64,000 bases of DNA, taken from the NCBI RefSeq assembly GCF_008757455.1, contig NZ_VCMV01000025.1:634-64633 (forward strand). The letters are read 5' to 3'. The stretch is from Microvirga brassicacearum (GTDB lineage Bacteria; Pseudomonadota; Alphaproteobacteria; Rhizobiales; Beijerinckiaceae). Position 1 is the first letter of the stretch. Each line of letters begins with the position of its first letter. This document shows positions 41,285-49,943 of this stretch, piece after piece. The notes under the pieces are model-generated. The model searched no databases and was not told the DNA's origin. It was given only the letters and a program-made list of their open reading frames with translations. The translations under genes were made by a program, and so were the position numbers.

Positions 41285-43045
41285 TCAAGCCGAACGGCGG
41301 AAGCGTTCGGCGAGAAGGAGGAGGGTGGTCACGAGCACGAACACGACCACGGATACGGCCGCCAGCGTCGGGTTCAGCTGAAGGATCATGTCGTCCCACA
41401 TTTGCTTGGGCAGGGTGGTTTTCAGCCCACCACTGACGAAGATCGCGATCGTCAACTCGTCGAAGGAGGTGATGAATGCAAACAGGAATGCCGCAATCAA
41501 TCCGCCTTTTATCATGGGGATTGTGACCGACACCAAAGTCCGGACACGACTTGCGCCGAGTGTTGCGGCGGCTTGGTCCAGTCGCATGTCGTAGTTCTTC
41601 AGCACCGCGGAGATCGCCACGAGCGTGAAGGGGACCGCCAGAACGGTATGGCCGATCACAAGTCCTGTATTGGACGCCACCAGGCCGATCTGCGCAAAAA
41701 GATAGAACATGCCGACGGCAATGACGATGCGTGGGACAATCATCGGAGCGAGAAAGAACGCGAAGATGAGACCGCTCCAACGGCTCCGGCTGTTGGCAAG
41801 CGCAAGGGCAGCAAACCCGCCGATTGCCGTCGCGACGATCGCCGTAGCGAAAGCGACGCCGAAAGACCGCAGCGTTGCCGAAGTCCATAATGGTGAAGAA
41901 AAATAGGTTCCAAACCAACGCATGGAATAGCCAGGCGGCGGGAATTCCAGGAACTCTGAACTTGTGAATCCCATCGGAAGAACCAGGAGGGTCGGCACCA
42001 CAAGAAATGCGATGATCGACCAACACACGATCGGCAGGAACAGGGCCGTGATCTTCTTCCCGAACAGCAGCCTGGCCGCAGCAGCGATGCGGGAGGCGAG
42101 GGCGGCGACGATCTCCAAGACCTTCAACCCGATCAGGCGGATGCGACCGGTCGATTCGACCACCGCGCCACCTGAGATCGTGGAGATGCCGAAAATGCGA
42201 TCGTAGATCCAGCAAGCAAAGAGGGCGGTCACCAGCATCATGGCAGCGAGAGCGCCCGCGAAGGGCCAGTTCAGCAACTCGGAAACCTGGGTGATGATGA
42301 GTTGTGCCAACATCGTTTCCTGCCGCCCACCGAGGAAGGCCGGAACAATGAAGAAGCCGAGGGACGAGATGAAGACGAGCAGCCCGGCCGCCGTCACGCC
42401 CGGCAACGAGAGCTTGAAATAAACCAGCCAGAACGCGTGCGCCGGGCTCGATCCGAGCGTTTGCGCCGCGGATACCAGCCGACGATCGATGCTCGTCATA
42501 ACCGGGAGCATGGTCATTGCGGCGAGGGGAACCATGGCGTGAACCATACCCACCATCACGCCGAACTCGTTGTGCAGCAGCGGGAGCGGCTCGGCGACGC
42601 CGGAGCCGAGCAACAGGTTGTTGATGACGCCGCTGCGTCCGAGGATGATCATCCAGGCGAATGTCTTGACAAGGTAGCTTGTCCAGAACGGGATCATGAC
42701 GAAAAGAAGCATGCGGTTGCGAAACCGCTCGGGCAGCCCGGCGATCCAATAGGCGAGGGGGTAGCCGATCAGCAGGGAAAGGAGCGCGGTGTTGCCGGCA
42801 ATCTTGAAAGTGATGCCGAGCACCCGAAGGTAGACATCGGTGTTCGCGATGCGCGCGAACGAGGCGATGCTCCAACTGCCGGTTTCCGTATCTGTCACGC
42901 TAAGAAAGAGAAGGCTCGCCACCGGATAGGCGAAGAAGATCAGCAGAAATGCGAGACCGGGAACAGCCAACCAGAGCGGGTGTGCACGCAGAAACCTGCC
43001 TTTCAACACGCTTCTTCTGGGCTGCGAGGCGACGAGGGTGCTCAT
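41285..43045 (-). CDS. ABC transporter permease, fused PotB-PotC-type double domain
   Basis: A 586-residue permease with both membrane domains in one chain. Residues about 25-285 are a PotB-like domain, with its EAA loop at 192-216 (SAAQTLGSSPAHAFWLVYF), and residues about 330-580 a PotC-like domain with EAA loop at 490-514 (QAAATLGASRVRTLVSVTI). Linker about 285-330 is hydrophilic-poor. In most genomes these are two genes. It would form the import channel for a polyamine-like or related cation, with the ATPase encoded upstream. ATG at 43045 overlaps the ATPase gene end by 4 bp. Confidence 0.92.
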   Translation of the reverse strand: MSTLVASQPRRSVLKGRFLRAHPLWLAVPGLAFLLIFFAYPVASLLFLSVTDTETGSWSIASFARIANTDVYLRVLGITFKIAGNTALLSLLIGYPLAYWIAGLPERFRNRMLLFVMIPFWTSYLVKTFAWMIILGRSGVINNLLLGSGVAEPLPLLHNEFGVMVGMVHAMVPLAAMTMLPVMTSIDRRLVSAAQTLGSSPAHAFWLVYFKLSLPGVTAAGLLVFISSLGFFIVPAFLGGRQETMLAQLIITQVSELLNWPFAGALAAMMLVTALFACWIYDRIFGISTISGGAVVESTGRIRLIGLKVLEIVAALASRIAAAARLLFGKKITALFLPIVCWSIIAFLVVPTLLVLPMGFTSSEFLEFPPPGYSMRWFGTYFSSPLWTSATLRSFGVAFATAIVATAIGGFAALALANSRSRWSGLIFAFFLAPMIVPRIVIAVGMFYLFAQIGLVASNTGLVIGHTVLAVPFTLVAISAVLKNYDMRLDQAAATLGASRVRTLVSVTIPMIKGGLIAAFLFAFITSFDELTIAIFVSGGLKTTLPKQMWDDMILQLNPTLAAVSVVVFVLVTTLLLLAERFRRSA

Positions 43046-44121
43046 GGAACCAATGCCGCCACGTCTTTGTCCCAACTTGCCGAGATGGTGTCGCCCATGC
43101 GCGGCACGCTCTGGCCCGGAGGGAGGCGAAGGATGATCTCGTGACCGTCGGTCAGTTGAGCGATTACGCGCGTTTCGGACCCGGCATAGACGATCTCCTT
43201 GACGGAGCCGCAGAGGGTGTTGGGGGAATCGGCACCAATTCTGAGGTGCTCAGGCCGAACCACCAGGCCGCCGCCTTCTCCGTTTGTTGCAATGCCTTCG
43301 GGTAAATAAAACGCGCCGTGGGGTGTCACCAACTTCGTCCCGCCGCCATTGCGCTCGAAGGTGCCGCGGAGGATATTGGAGATGCCGATGAAATCGGCGG
43401 CGAACGCCGAGCGGGGACGCATATAGATATCGTGCGGCGTGCCGAGTTGCTCGATGCGGGCGTGATTCATCAGGCAGATGCGGTCAGAGAGTGCGAGCGC
43501 TTCCTCTTGATCGTGCGTCACGTAGATGATCGTTGCGCCGCTTTCGCGATGCAAACGTTTGATCTCGATCTGCATGTGGTCGCGCAACTTCTTGTCCAGC
43601 GCGCCGAGCGGTTCGTCCATCAGAATGATGGACGGCTGGTAGACGAAGCATCGGGCAAGTGCCACGCGCTGCTGCTGCCCGCCTGAAAGCTCACGCGGGA
43701 AACGCGCCGAGAGATGGCCGAGATGGACCATATCCAGCGCGTCCGAGACCCGAGTCTTGATCTCGGCCGCCGGTTGCCTGCGCATCTTCAATGGAAACGC
43801 GATGTTCTCGGACACCGTCAAATGCGGAAACAGGGCGTAGTGCTGAAAGACCAGCCCGATGTCACGCTGATAGACGGGAGTGTCCGACTGATCCTGCCCG
43901 TCGATGAAGACCTTTCCTTCTGTCGCTTCGACGAGACCGCAGACGAGTTGGAGCAGGGTCGTCTTGCCGGACCCCGAGGGTCCGAGCAGCGTCAGAAATT
44001 CGCCGCTCGGAACACTCAGTTGCGTGGGTTCGAGTGCCGCGACCTTGCCGTATCGCTTGCACAGGCCCTCGACCACGAGCTTCGGTGGCGCAAGGCCAGT
44101 TGAGGTCGAATTTTTCGCCAC
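43042..44121 (-). CDS. ABC transporter ATP-binding protein (PotA-like)
   Basis: A 359-residue ATPase. Walker A LLGPSGSGKTTLLQ, Q-loop LVFQHYALFPHLTV, signature ELSGGQQQRVALAR, Walker B SIILMDEPLGALDKKLRD and H-loop VTHDQEEALAL are intact; a C-terminal TOBE-like domain (VVRPEHLRIG) fits the spermidine/putrescine or iron ATPase subfamily. GTG at 44121 is chosen, as AGAGGA precedes it and the upstream in-frame portion overlaps the binding-protein gene. It energises the fused permease. Confidence 0.93.
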   Translation of the reverse strand: MAKNSTSTGLAPPKLVVEGLCKRYGKVAALEPTQLSVPSGEFLTLLGPSGSGKTTLLQLVCGLVEATEGKVFIDGQDQSDTPVYQRDIGLVFQHYALFPHLTVSENIAFPLKMRRQPAAEIKTRVSDALDMVHLGHLSARFPRELSGGQQQRVALARCFVYQPSIILMDEPLGALDKKLRDHMQIEIKRLHRESGATIIYVTHDQEEALALSDRICLMNHARIEQLGTPHDIYMRPRSAFAADFIGISNILRGTFERNGGGTKLVTPHGAFYLPEGIATNGEGGGLVVRPEHLRIGADSPNTLCGSVKEIVYAGSETRVIAQLTDGHEIILRLPPGQSVPRMGDTISASWDKDVAALVP

Positions 44122-44135
44122 CGGAATTCCTCTTG

Positions 44136-45203
44136 TTACGACAGAAGCCAACTGTTGAAGCGCTCGGTGACGGCGGATCGATTGGCGCTCCACCAATCCT
44201 CGTTGGCGATAGCCATCTTCTTCAGGTTCTCCTGCGACGTCGGCAGGTTCGCGGCGCGAGCGGCCGGGATGGTCTTGTAGGCATCGAGATTGGTCGGGCC
44301 GTAAGCCAGGATCTCCGTGAAGATTGCCTGCCGTTCGGCGTCGCTACAGAACCTGACAAACTGTCGGGCCACATCGGCGCGCGGGCAGCCCTTTGGAATA
44401 CTCCATCCTTCGAGAGAATAGAGGCCTTGGTTCCACACGATCTTGGCCGGCGTGCCGCCGTCGATTGCCGCCTGGAAACGGGCGTTCCAGCCGGAAATGA
44501 TGTCGACTTCGCCACTTTGCAGAAGCTGGGTCGATTGCGCGCCACCCGTCCACCACACCGCGATATGCGGCTTGATGGCGTCGAGCTTCTTGAAGGCACG
44601 CTCGATGTCGAGTGGGTAAAGCTTGTCGAGGGGAACGCCGTCAGCGAGTAAAGCCTGTTCGAGCGAGTCGATCGGGTTTTTGCGGAGGGAGCGACGACCG
44701 GGAAACTTCTGGACGTCGAAGAAATCGGTCCAACTCGTGGGAGGATTCTTTACGCGATCGGTGCGATAGGCGAAGACCGTGGAATAAACGTCTGTTCCCA
44801 TCCAGTTCGACGAGATTGCTTCCGGCATCAGCTGCGGGACGTCCGCATGGCTGAAATCGATGGGCTCTAACAAGCCTTGCTTGGTCAGAATGTCTCGTGC
44901 AGAAAGCGTCAGCGTGCAGACGTCCCATGTGTAGGACTTCGTATCGACCATTGCCTTGAACTGCGCGGTCGGTTCGGCTTCGCGAGCGACGTTGACGATC
45001 TTGTTGCCGGTGGCTTTTTCAAAAGGATCGTAGAACGCCTTGCGAAAAGCCGGCCCGAATGGCCCGCCCGGATCAGCAACGGTCAACTGCGTTGCCGCAT
45101 GAGCACGACCGATCAAGGCCGGCGCTCCGATCCCTGCGACAGCCATGCCGCCGGCTGCGGTCAGCAAACCGCGACGAGTCAGCTCGAACGATTTTTTCGT
45201 CAT
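44136..45203 (-). CDS. ABC transporter substrate-binding protein (PotD-like), Tat-type signal
   Basis: A 355-residue periplasmic binding protein. The N-terminus has a twin-arginine motif (ELTRRGLLTAAGG) and a hydrophobic core, ending AHAA, so Tat export is likely. The mature part has the PotD/spermidine-like pattern (AVWWTGGAQSTQLLQSGEVDIISGWNARF). It delivers substrate to the fused permease and PotA-like ATPase. It is the first transporter gene after the enoyl-CoA hydratase. The ligand is not necessarily a polyamine. Confidence 0.93.
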   Translation of the reverse strand: MTKKSFELTRRGLLTAAGGMAVAGIGAPALIGRAHAATQLTVADPGGPFGPAFRKAFYDPFEKATGNKIVNVAREAEPTAQFKAMVDTKSYTWDVCTLTLSARDILTKQGLLEPIDFSHADVPQLMPEAISSNWMGTDVYSTVFAYRTDRVKNPPTSWTDFFDVQKFPGRRSLRKNPIDSLEQALLADGVPLDKLYPLDIERAFKKLDAIKPHIAVWWTGGAQSTQLLQSGEVDIISGWNARFQAAIDGGTPAKIVWNQGLYSLEGWSIPKGCPRADVARQFVRFCSDAERQAIFTEILAYGPTNLDAYKTIPAARAANLPTSQENLKKMAIANEDWWSANRSAVTERFNSWLLS

Positions 45204-45268
45204 GTCCTCTTCCTCTCTCTTCTGCAGATCGTGCCTGCTTTCCCTCGGTCGATTGGGTGGAAACGTCT

Positions 45269-46039
45269 TCAGCCTTTCCTTGCCGCTCGTTTAGCCAGGA
45301 ATTCTTCCATCATTCGGGCCGGCTCGCCGGTGGCATAGGCTTCGCGCTGGTTGCGGATGCCGGCCGCCAGACAGTCACGAAATCCGGCCTCGGTGACTTC
45401 GCGGAAACGCTGACGGTTCAGCCGCATCGCAACGGGAGGCTTGGTTGCGAGGTCCGACGCGAGGGCGAGCGCCTCGCTCATCACGTTCTCCTTGGGAACC
45501 ATGCGGTTCATGACGCCAATTCTAACACATTCGTCCGCGTCCATCATGCGGCCGGTCAGCGTCAGGTCGATGGTGCGGCCGAGGCCGATGATCTCGCGCA
45601 TGATCCAGGGGCCAGTGGTGCTTGCGATCCCCGAATTGATCTCGGGCTGGCCCATGGTGACCCCCGCATGACCGATGCGGATGTCACAGAGGAGCGCGAC
45701 CTGGAAGGCGGAACCTGCAGCCACGCCGTTGAGTGCGGCGACAATCGGCTTCGAAAGCGATCGGATGCGCGTGTAAAGCCGCTCCCATTCGCCGATCCAC
45801 AATTCGGCGCGGTCAGGATCGAACGTCTTCGTTTCGTTGAGATCCTGTCCAGCCCCGAAGGCCCGGTCGCCGGCACCGGTGAGGATAACCGCACGGACGG
45901 CCTCGTTAGCCTCCATGGCGTCGAACGCTTCCACAAGCTGAGAGCGCATTTCGGCATTCCAGGCGTTCAGAACTTCCGGTCGGTTGAGCGTCACCACCCC
46001 GACCGCGCCGCGAATTTCGCTCAGGACCATTTGAGCCAT
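45269..46039 (-). CDS. Enoyl-CoA hydratase/isomerase family protein
   Basis: A 256-residue crotonase. AVILTGAGDRAFGAGQDLNETKTF contains the oxyanion-hole region and KPIVAALNGVAAGSAFQVALLCDIRIG the second; the catalytic Glu pair of classical hydratases is not both visible, so hydratase, isomerase or another crotonase reaction is possible. It is the first gene of the leftward operon. ATG at 46039 has AAGGAAA upstream; an upstream in-frame extension (to 46138) runs across the candidate operator and is rejected. Confidence 0.92.
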   Translation of the reverse strand: MAQMVLSEIRGAVGVVTLNRPEVLNAWNAEMRSQLVEAFDAMEANEAVRAVILTGAGDRAFGAGQDLNETKTFDPDRAELWIGEWERLYTRIRSLSKPIVAALNGVAAGSAFQVALLCDIRIGHAGVTMGQPEINSGIASTTGPWIMREIIGLGRTIDLTLTGRMMDADECVRIGVMNRMVPKENVMSEALALASDLATKPPVAMRLNRQRFREVTEAGFRDCLAAGIRNQREAYATGEPARMMEEFLAKRAARKG

Positions 46040-46062
46040 GGTGGGTTTCCTTCCGACAGTTC

Positions 46063-46079
46063 TTATTGCATTCCAATAA
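46063..46079. promoter_or_regulatory. Candidate IclR operator, copy 1
   Basis: TTATTGCATTCCAATAA is an inverted repeat (TTATTG-N5-CAATAA) in the 116-bp divergent region between the enoyl-CoA hydratase and iclR genes. It matches the site at 47021-47037 at 14 of 17 positions. A second smaller dyad, ATTGAACAAT (46085-46094), lies next to it. Confidence 0.6.
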
Positions 46080-46155
46080 AATCTATTGAACAATCGGTCG
46101 AGTCGATTGTCAACGAGTTTCCGCAACGTTACCGACACGGCCGACAGGGGGACCC

Positions 46156-46971
46156 ATGCGGGCGGACACGAAAATCAAGTCGCGGGTCGCGACGAAAACA
46201 TCGACACGCGCAAAGAGCGCGGACCCCTTGATGGTGATGTCGGTGGAGAAGGCGTTCAGGGTGTTGTCGGCCTTCGGGGGCCAGCAGAGGACCCTGAGTC
46301 TGTCCCAGGTCGCGGCCGCCACGAAGATGGACGTAAGCTCCGCCCAGCGCTTCACCCACACGCTGATGCGGCTCGGCTACCTGCGCAAGGACGGCGACAC
46401 GAAACGGTTTGAGCTGACGCCCAGGACTCTCGATCTAGGTTATTATTTCTTGAGCGGGCAACGGCTGGTGAACGTGGCGATGCCCTACCTGATGCACCTG
46501 AGCAAGGAAACCGAGGAGACGGTCAACCTTACGCTTCTCGACGACACGCAGATCATCTTCGTGTCGCGCTTCATGAGCCGGCACATGCTGAATACTGATG
46601 TCGTCATAGGAACCCGGATGCCGGCCTATTGCACTGCACCGGGCATCGCGATCCTTTCGCGTCTGCCAGAGGACGAGGCGATGAGCATCGTCGATCGGTC
46701 CGATCTCGTCCCGCACACGGCGTTTACAACCTGGCAACGGGACGACGTGCTGGCGAAACTCCGCGCTTCAGCCAAACAGGGATATGCGACCGCCTTCGAG
46801 GAGTTTTATCTCGGCGATGCCTCGGTGGCGGCGCCGATCCTCGATGCCGGGGGAAGGCCGCAAGGAGCGGTCAACGTGGCCGTCTCCTGCTCGCGCTACT
46901 CGCGCGAGGACGTGATCCTCCGTTTCGCGCCCCTGGTGGTAGCCGCGGCCCGTGCAATTTCGGGGGCTTGA
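46156..46971 (+). CDS. IclR-family transcriptional regulator
   Basis: A 271-residue regulator. Residues about 30-95 are the winged helix-turn-helix (VEKAFRVLSAFGG, LSLSQVAAATKMDVSSAQRFTHTLMRLGYL), and residues about 105-260 the ligand-binding IclR domain (TVNLTLLDDTQIIFVSRF, RMPAYCTAPGIAILSRL, AAPILDAGGRPQGAVNVAVS). ATG at 46156 follows AGGGGG. It sits between two divergent operons that share a palindromic site, so it is the likely regulator of both, with the transported compound or a catabolite as ligand. Confidence 0.94.
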   Translation: MRADTKIKSRVATKTSTRAKSADPLMVMSVEKAFRVLSAFGGQQRTLSLSQVAAATKMDVSSAQRFTHTLMRLGYLRKDGDTKRFELTPRTLDLGYYFLSGQRLVNVAMPYLMHLSKETEETVNLTLLDDTQIIFVSRFMSRHMLNTDVVIGTRMPAYCTAPGIAILSRLPEDEAMSIVDRSDLVPHTAFTTWQRDDVLAKLRASAKQGYATAFEEFYLGDASVAAPILDAGGRPQGAVNVAVSCSRYSREDVILRFAPLVVAAARAISGA

Positions 46972-47019
46972 CGGCGCAGCTTGACGGGTTGTCAGAAGAA
47001 ATACCAATGTATGACAATT

Positions 47020-47038
47020 GTTATTGCAATACGATAAC
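47020..47038. promoter_or_regulatory. Candidate IclR operator, copy 2
   Basis: GTTATTGCAATACGATAAC, with GTTAT/ATAAC arms, lies 35 bp upstream of the (2Fe-2S) protein start. Its 17-bp core (47021-47037) is related to the site at 46063-46079. Position just ahead of the rightward operon suggests direct control by the IclR protein. Confidence 0.6.
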
Positions 47039-47072
47039 TTGAGCCCGTCTGAGGACTAGCAAAGGATAGGCG

Positions 47073-47414
47073 ATGCCGAGGATGGGCGCTGCTTCCATGG
47101 ACGAACGACCAGGATTGTTTGTCCGCGCGGTTGACCGGGACGGGGGCTCGATCGAGTTCACTATCGACGGCTCTCCCATGACAGCGCGTGCGGGCGATTC
47201 TCTCCTCGCGGCAATCCTGACGAACGCATCACTCCTCCGGCGGCTGGAATTCGGCGGAGAGCCCCGAGCAGGCTTCTGCCTGATGGGAGCGTGTCAGGAT
47301 TGTTGGGTTTGGCTGGATGACGGCCGACATGTGCGGGCATGCACAACGGCGGCTGTCGCCGGACTTGGCGTGCGCACCACGCCTCCGGCACTGGCGGAAA
47401 TCAGGAATGTCTAA
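47073..47414 (+). CDS. (2Fe-2S) small subunit, HcnA/SoxA-alpha-like
   Basis: A 113-residue ferredoxin-like subunit. The cysteine pattern FCLMGACQDCWVW...RACTT supplies four cysteines for a [2Fe-2S] cluster. It corresponds to the small subunit of HcnABC, opine-oxidase or D-hydroxyproline-dehydrogenase-type heterotrimeric oxidases (HcnA, LhpF-like) and passes electrons from the flavoproteins. It is the first gene of the rightward operon, 35 bp after the palindrome, and overlaps the next gene by 8 bp. Confidence 0.9.
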   Translation: MPRMGAASMDERPGLFVRAVDRDGGSIEFTIDGSPMTARAGDSLLAAILTNASLLRRLEFGGEPRAGFCLMGACQDCWVWLDDGRHVRACTTAAVAGLGVRTTPPALAEIRNV

Positions 47415-48774
47415 CGTCGTGGTGGTCGGCGGCGGCCCTGCTGGCATCCGGGCCGCCTGCATGCTCGCGGCCCACCGGCTGCGGCCGGTTTTGCTTGATG
47501 AGGCGAGGAATGTCGGCGGCCAAGGCTATCGTGCGCCTTCGCCGGGCCTGAGGCTCGATATGGACGCGCTGATGGGAGGCGAGGCTGCCAAGTACCACGC
47601 GCTGCAAGCCGCCTTCGCGTCGATCCGCGACCAAATCGAATATCGGCCAGGCACCCTCGTATGGGCCATAGAGGGAAAGACCCTTCATGTGGCGACCGAT
47701 GAGGGTTCGTCGACCGTTTCGTTTGATGCTCTCATTCTTGCGACCGGAGCGATGGACCGCATCATGCCGCTGCCGGGCTGGACATTGCCCGGCGTCTTCG
47801 CTCTTGGCGGCGCGCAGGTTAGCCTGAAGGACCAGGGTTGCTTCATCGGTCGCCGCGTTGCCTTCTGCGGCTCATCGCCGTTGCTTAACCTGGCGGCGTT
47901 GCAGTATCGGAAGTTGGGAGCCGACGTCGTCGCCGTCTGCGATACGACGCCGCTCGGGGCCAAGGTGAGGGCAGCGCCACAACTCGCCGCCGCGCCGCGG
48001 ACGATGATGCGGGGCATATCCTATCTCACATCGTTAATGCGCGCGGGCACCCCGATGCTGCACGGGGTGACACTGCTCAGGATCGAGGGCAAATCCCGTG
48101 TCGAAGCCATCATCGTGCGCGACTGCCGTGGGCGCGAGCGGCGTTTTGCCTGCGATGCGGTCGCATTGGGTTACGGCTTGAAACCAGAGGCCCAACTGGC
48201 GGAGCTGGCGGGTGCAGAGATGCGGTTCGACGCGACATCGAGACTGTGGCTGCCGAAGATCGACGCTGATGGACGTGCTGGGCGTTCACTCTATCTGGCA
48301 GGAGACAGCGTTGTTATCGGCGGTGCGGATGCGGCCGAAGCCAGTGGTGAACTTGCGGCCCGAGCCGTCCTGTCCGATCTCGGAATAGTGCACGCTCGCA
48401 GCGTTGCGCGCGGTTTGCGGCGGCGGGTATTTCGCTTGCGCCGGTTCCAGCGCGCTCTCGCCCGCGCCTTTGTGTGGCCTGCAAATCGCGTCAAAGATCT
48501 CAGTGACGATGTCGCGCTTTGTCGTTGCGAGAATGTGAGCGTCGGCGAGATCCGGCGGGCCATGGATCAGGCGCTTGGCCCCATCGAGGTCAACCGCGTC
48601 AAGGCCATAACGCGGTGCGGCATGGGGCGCTGCCAGGGACGCGTCTGCGGGCCCGCACTCCAGGAACTGGTTGCCAGCCATGCGGGTATTCCGATCGAGG
48701 CTGCGGGCCGTCTGCGCGTTCAAGCGCCGGTCAAGCCGATCCCGCTCTCGGTTGCAAGGACTCTGGCAGAATGA
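47407..48774 (+). CDS. FAD/NAD(P)-type oxidoreductase subunit with C-terminal Fe-S domain, HcnB-like
   Basis: A 455-residue flavoprotein. VVVGGGPAGIRAACMLAAH is the FAD motif and GGQGYR follows; a second dinucleotide motif region is around RVAFCGSSPLLNLAAL. The C-terminal domain (about 385-440) has a BFD/[2Fe-2S]-type pattern CRCENVSVGEIRRAM...CGMGRCQGRVCG. This matches HcnB, OoxA or LhpE-like subunits of heterotrimeric amino-acid/opine-oxidising dehydrogenases. Overlaps (8 bp and ATGA) couple it to neighbours. Confidence 0.92.
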   Translation: MSNVVVVGGGPAGIRAACMLAAHRLRPVLLDEARNVGGQGYRAPSPGLRLDMDALMGGEAAKYHALQAAFASIRDQIEYRPGTLVWAIEGKTLHVATDEGSSTVSFDALILATGAMDRIMPLPGWTLPGVFALGGAQVSLKDQGCFIGRRVAFCGSSPLLNLAALQYRKLGADVVAVCDTTPLGAKVRAAPQLAAAPRTMMRGISYLTSLMRAGTPMLHGVTLLRIEGKSRVEAIIVRDCRGRERRFACDAVALGYGLKPEAQLAELAGAEMRFDATSRLWLPKIDADGRAGRSLYLAGDSVVIGGADAAEASGELAARAVLSDLGIVHARSVARGLRRRVFRLRRFQRALARAFVWPANRVKDLSDDVALCRCENVSVGEIRRAMDQALGPIEVNRVKAITRCGMGRCQGRVCGPALQELVASHAGIPIEAAGRLRVQAPVKPIPLSVARTLAE

Positions 48775-49943
48775 CCCGGCTTATCGCCGATGTTGCAGTG
48801 CTGGGCGGCGGTCTGATCGGCTCATGGACGGCCTATTTTCTCGCACGTCGCGGCAAGCGCGTCGTATTGATCGAGAAGGGTGTTGTCGGCGCGCAATCGA
48901 GTGGCACGAATTTCGGGAATCTGAGGTTGCAGGGCCGGTTTCCCGGCCAATACCCCCTCTCCCTTCGTGCCCAGGATCTGTGGGAACGGCTTGAGGATTT
49001 GATCGGCGATTCCTGCGAGTTCGACGCCACGGGGCACCTGTATTGCGCATTCGACGAGGCGGAACGGGATAAGATAGATCATTACGCGGAAGTGTCGGAA
49101 TCATACGGCATTCGTATCGAGCATCTTGATCGAGCTCAGCTGAAACGTCGTTTTCCCTGGCTCGGCAGGAAGGTCATCGCCGCCACCTATTCGGCGCGAG
49201 ACGCGACAGCGAACCCGCGGCTCGTCACGCCGGCCGTCGCGCGCGTCGCGAAGTCCTTGGGCGTTACGGTGGTTGAACATTGCGCCGTTCGGGAGGTGCG
49301 AAAATCCGGCGACACATTCCATGTCGATACCGACACCGACCTTCAGGTGGAATGCGGTCACGTGGTCAATGCCGCCGGTGCGTGGGCGCTTGAATTCGCC
49401 GAACGGTTCGGGGAGACGGCGCCGCTCTTCCCCGCGGGACCGCCGCAATTCGTCACCGAACCTTTCCCCTATTTCATCACGCCATCCGTGCAGACGGTCG
49501 ACGGCTCGGTCATTGCGCGGCAGATCCCGCGCGGAAACGTCATCCTCGCGGGTTACCCGCGGACGGCAGCGGACCCAATCCTCAATCGAGCGCCGGTCCC
49601 GCCGGTCAAGACACTTGCGGCGATGGAATGCCTTGCCGAAGTGGTTCCGGCCCTTCGATCATGTCATGTCATCCGCGTCTGGTCGGGCATCGAGGGATAC
49701 CTTCCGGACATGCTGCCGGTGATCGGACAGAGTGAGACGACGCCCGGTCTCATTCACGCGTTCGGCTTTTGCGGCCATGGATTCCAGATCGGGCCGGGCG
49801 TCGGTCTGTGCCTGAGTGAGATCATCGTCGATGGCCACACCGAAACGCCGCTTTCCCCTTTCGCGATCGGTCGGTTCCAGCAGGAGATTGAAGTGAGCGA
49901 CAAATTCAAGCGTGAATTCGATGCGGTGAGGAAGACTCCATGA
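48771..49943 (+). CDS. FAD-dependent DadA-like oxidoreductase subunit, HcnC-like
   Basis: A 390-residue flavoprotein of the D-amino-acid dehydrogenase/sarcosine oxidase superfamily. VAVLGGGLIGSWTAYFLARRG binds FAD, and the C-terminal IRVWSGIEGYLPDMLPVIG-type segment matches the family. It is probably the catalytic subunit of the three-subunit enzyme with the HcnA- and HcnB-like proteins, oxidising an amine C-N bond. ATG at 48771 overlaps the preceding stop (ATGA); a long upstream in-frame extension is a shadow of the HcnB-like gene. Confidence 0.92.
   Translation: MTRLIADVAVLGGGLIGSWTAYFLARRGKRVVLIEKGVVGAQSSGTNFGNLRLQGRFPGQYPLSLRAQDLWERLEDLIGDSCEFDATGHLYCAFDEAERDKIDHYAEVSESYGIRIEHLDRAQLKRRFPWLGRKVIAATYSARDATANPRLVTPAVARVAKSLGVTVVEHCAVREVRKSGDTFHVDTDTDLQVECGHVVNAAGAWALEFAERFGETAPLFPAGPPQFVTEPFPYFITPSVQTVDGSVIARQIPRGNVILAGYPRTAADPILNRAPVPPVKTLAAMECLAEVVPALRSCHVIRVWSGIEGYLPDMLPVIGQSETTPGLIHAFGFCGHGFQIGPGVGLCLSEIIVDGHTETPLSPFAIGRFQQEIEVSDKFKREFDAVRKTP

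Noticed and set aside
41280-42875. 531-codon leftward frame in the fused permease gene
   Set aside because: Alternate frame of a real permease; product is Arg/His-rich without any domain.
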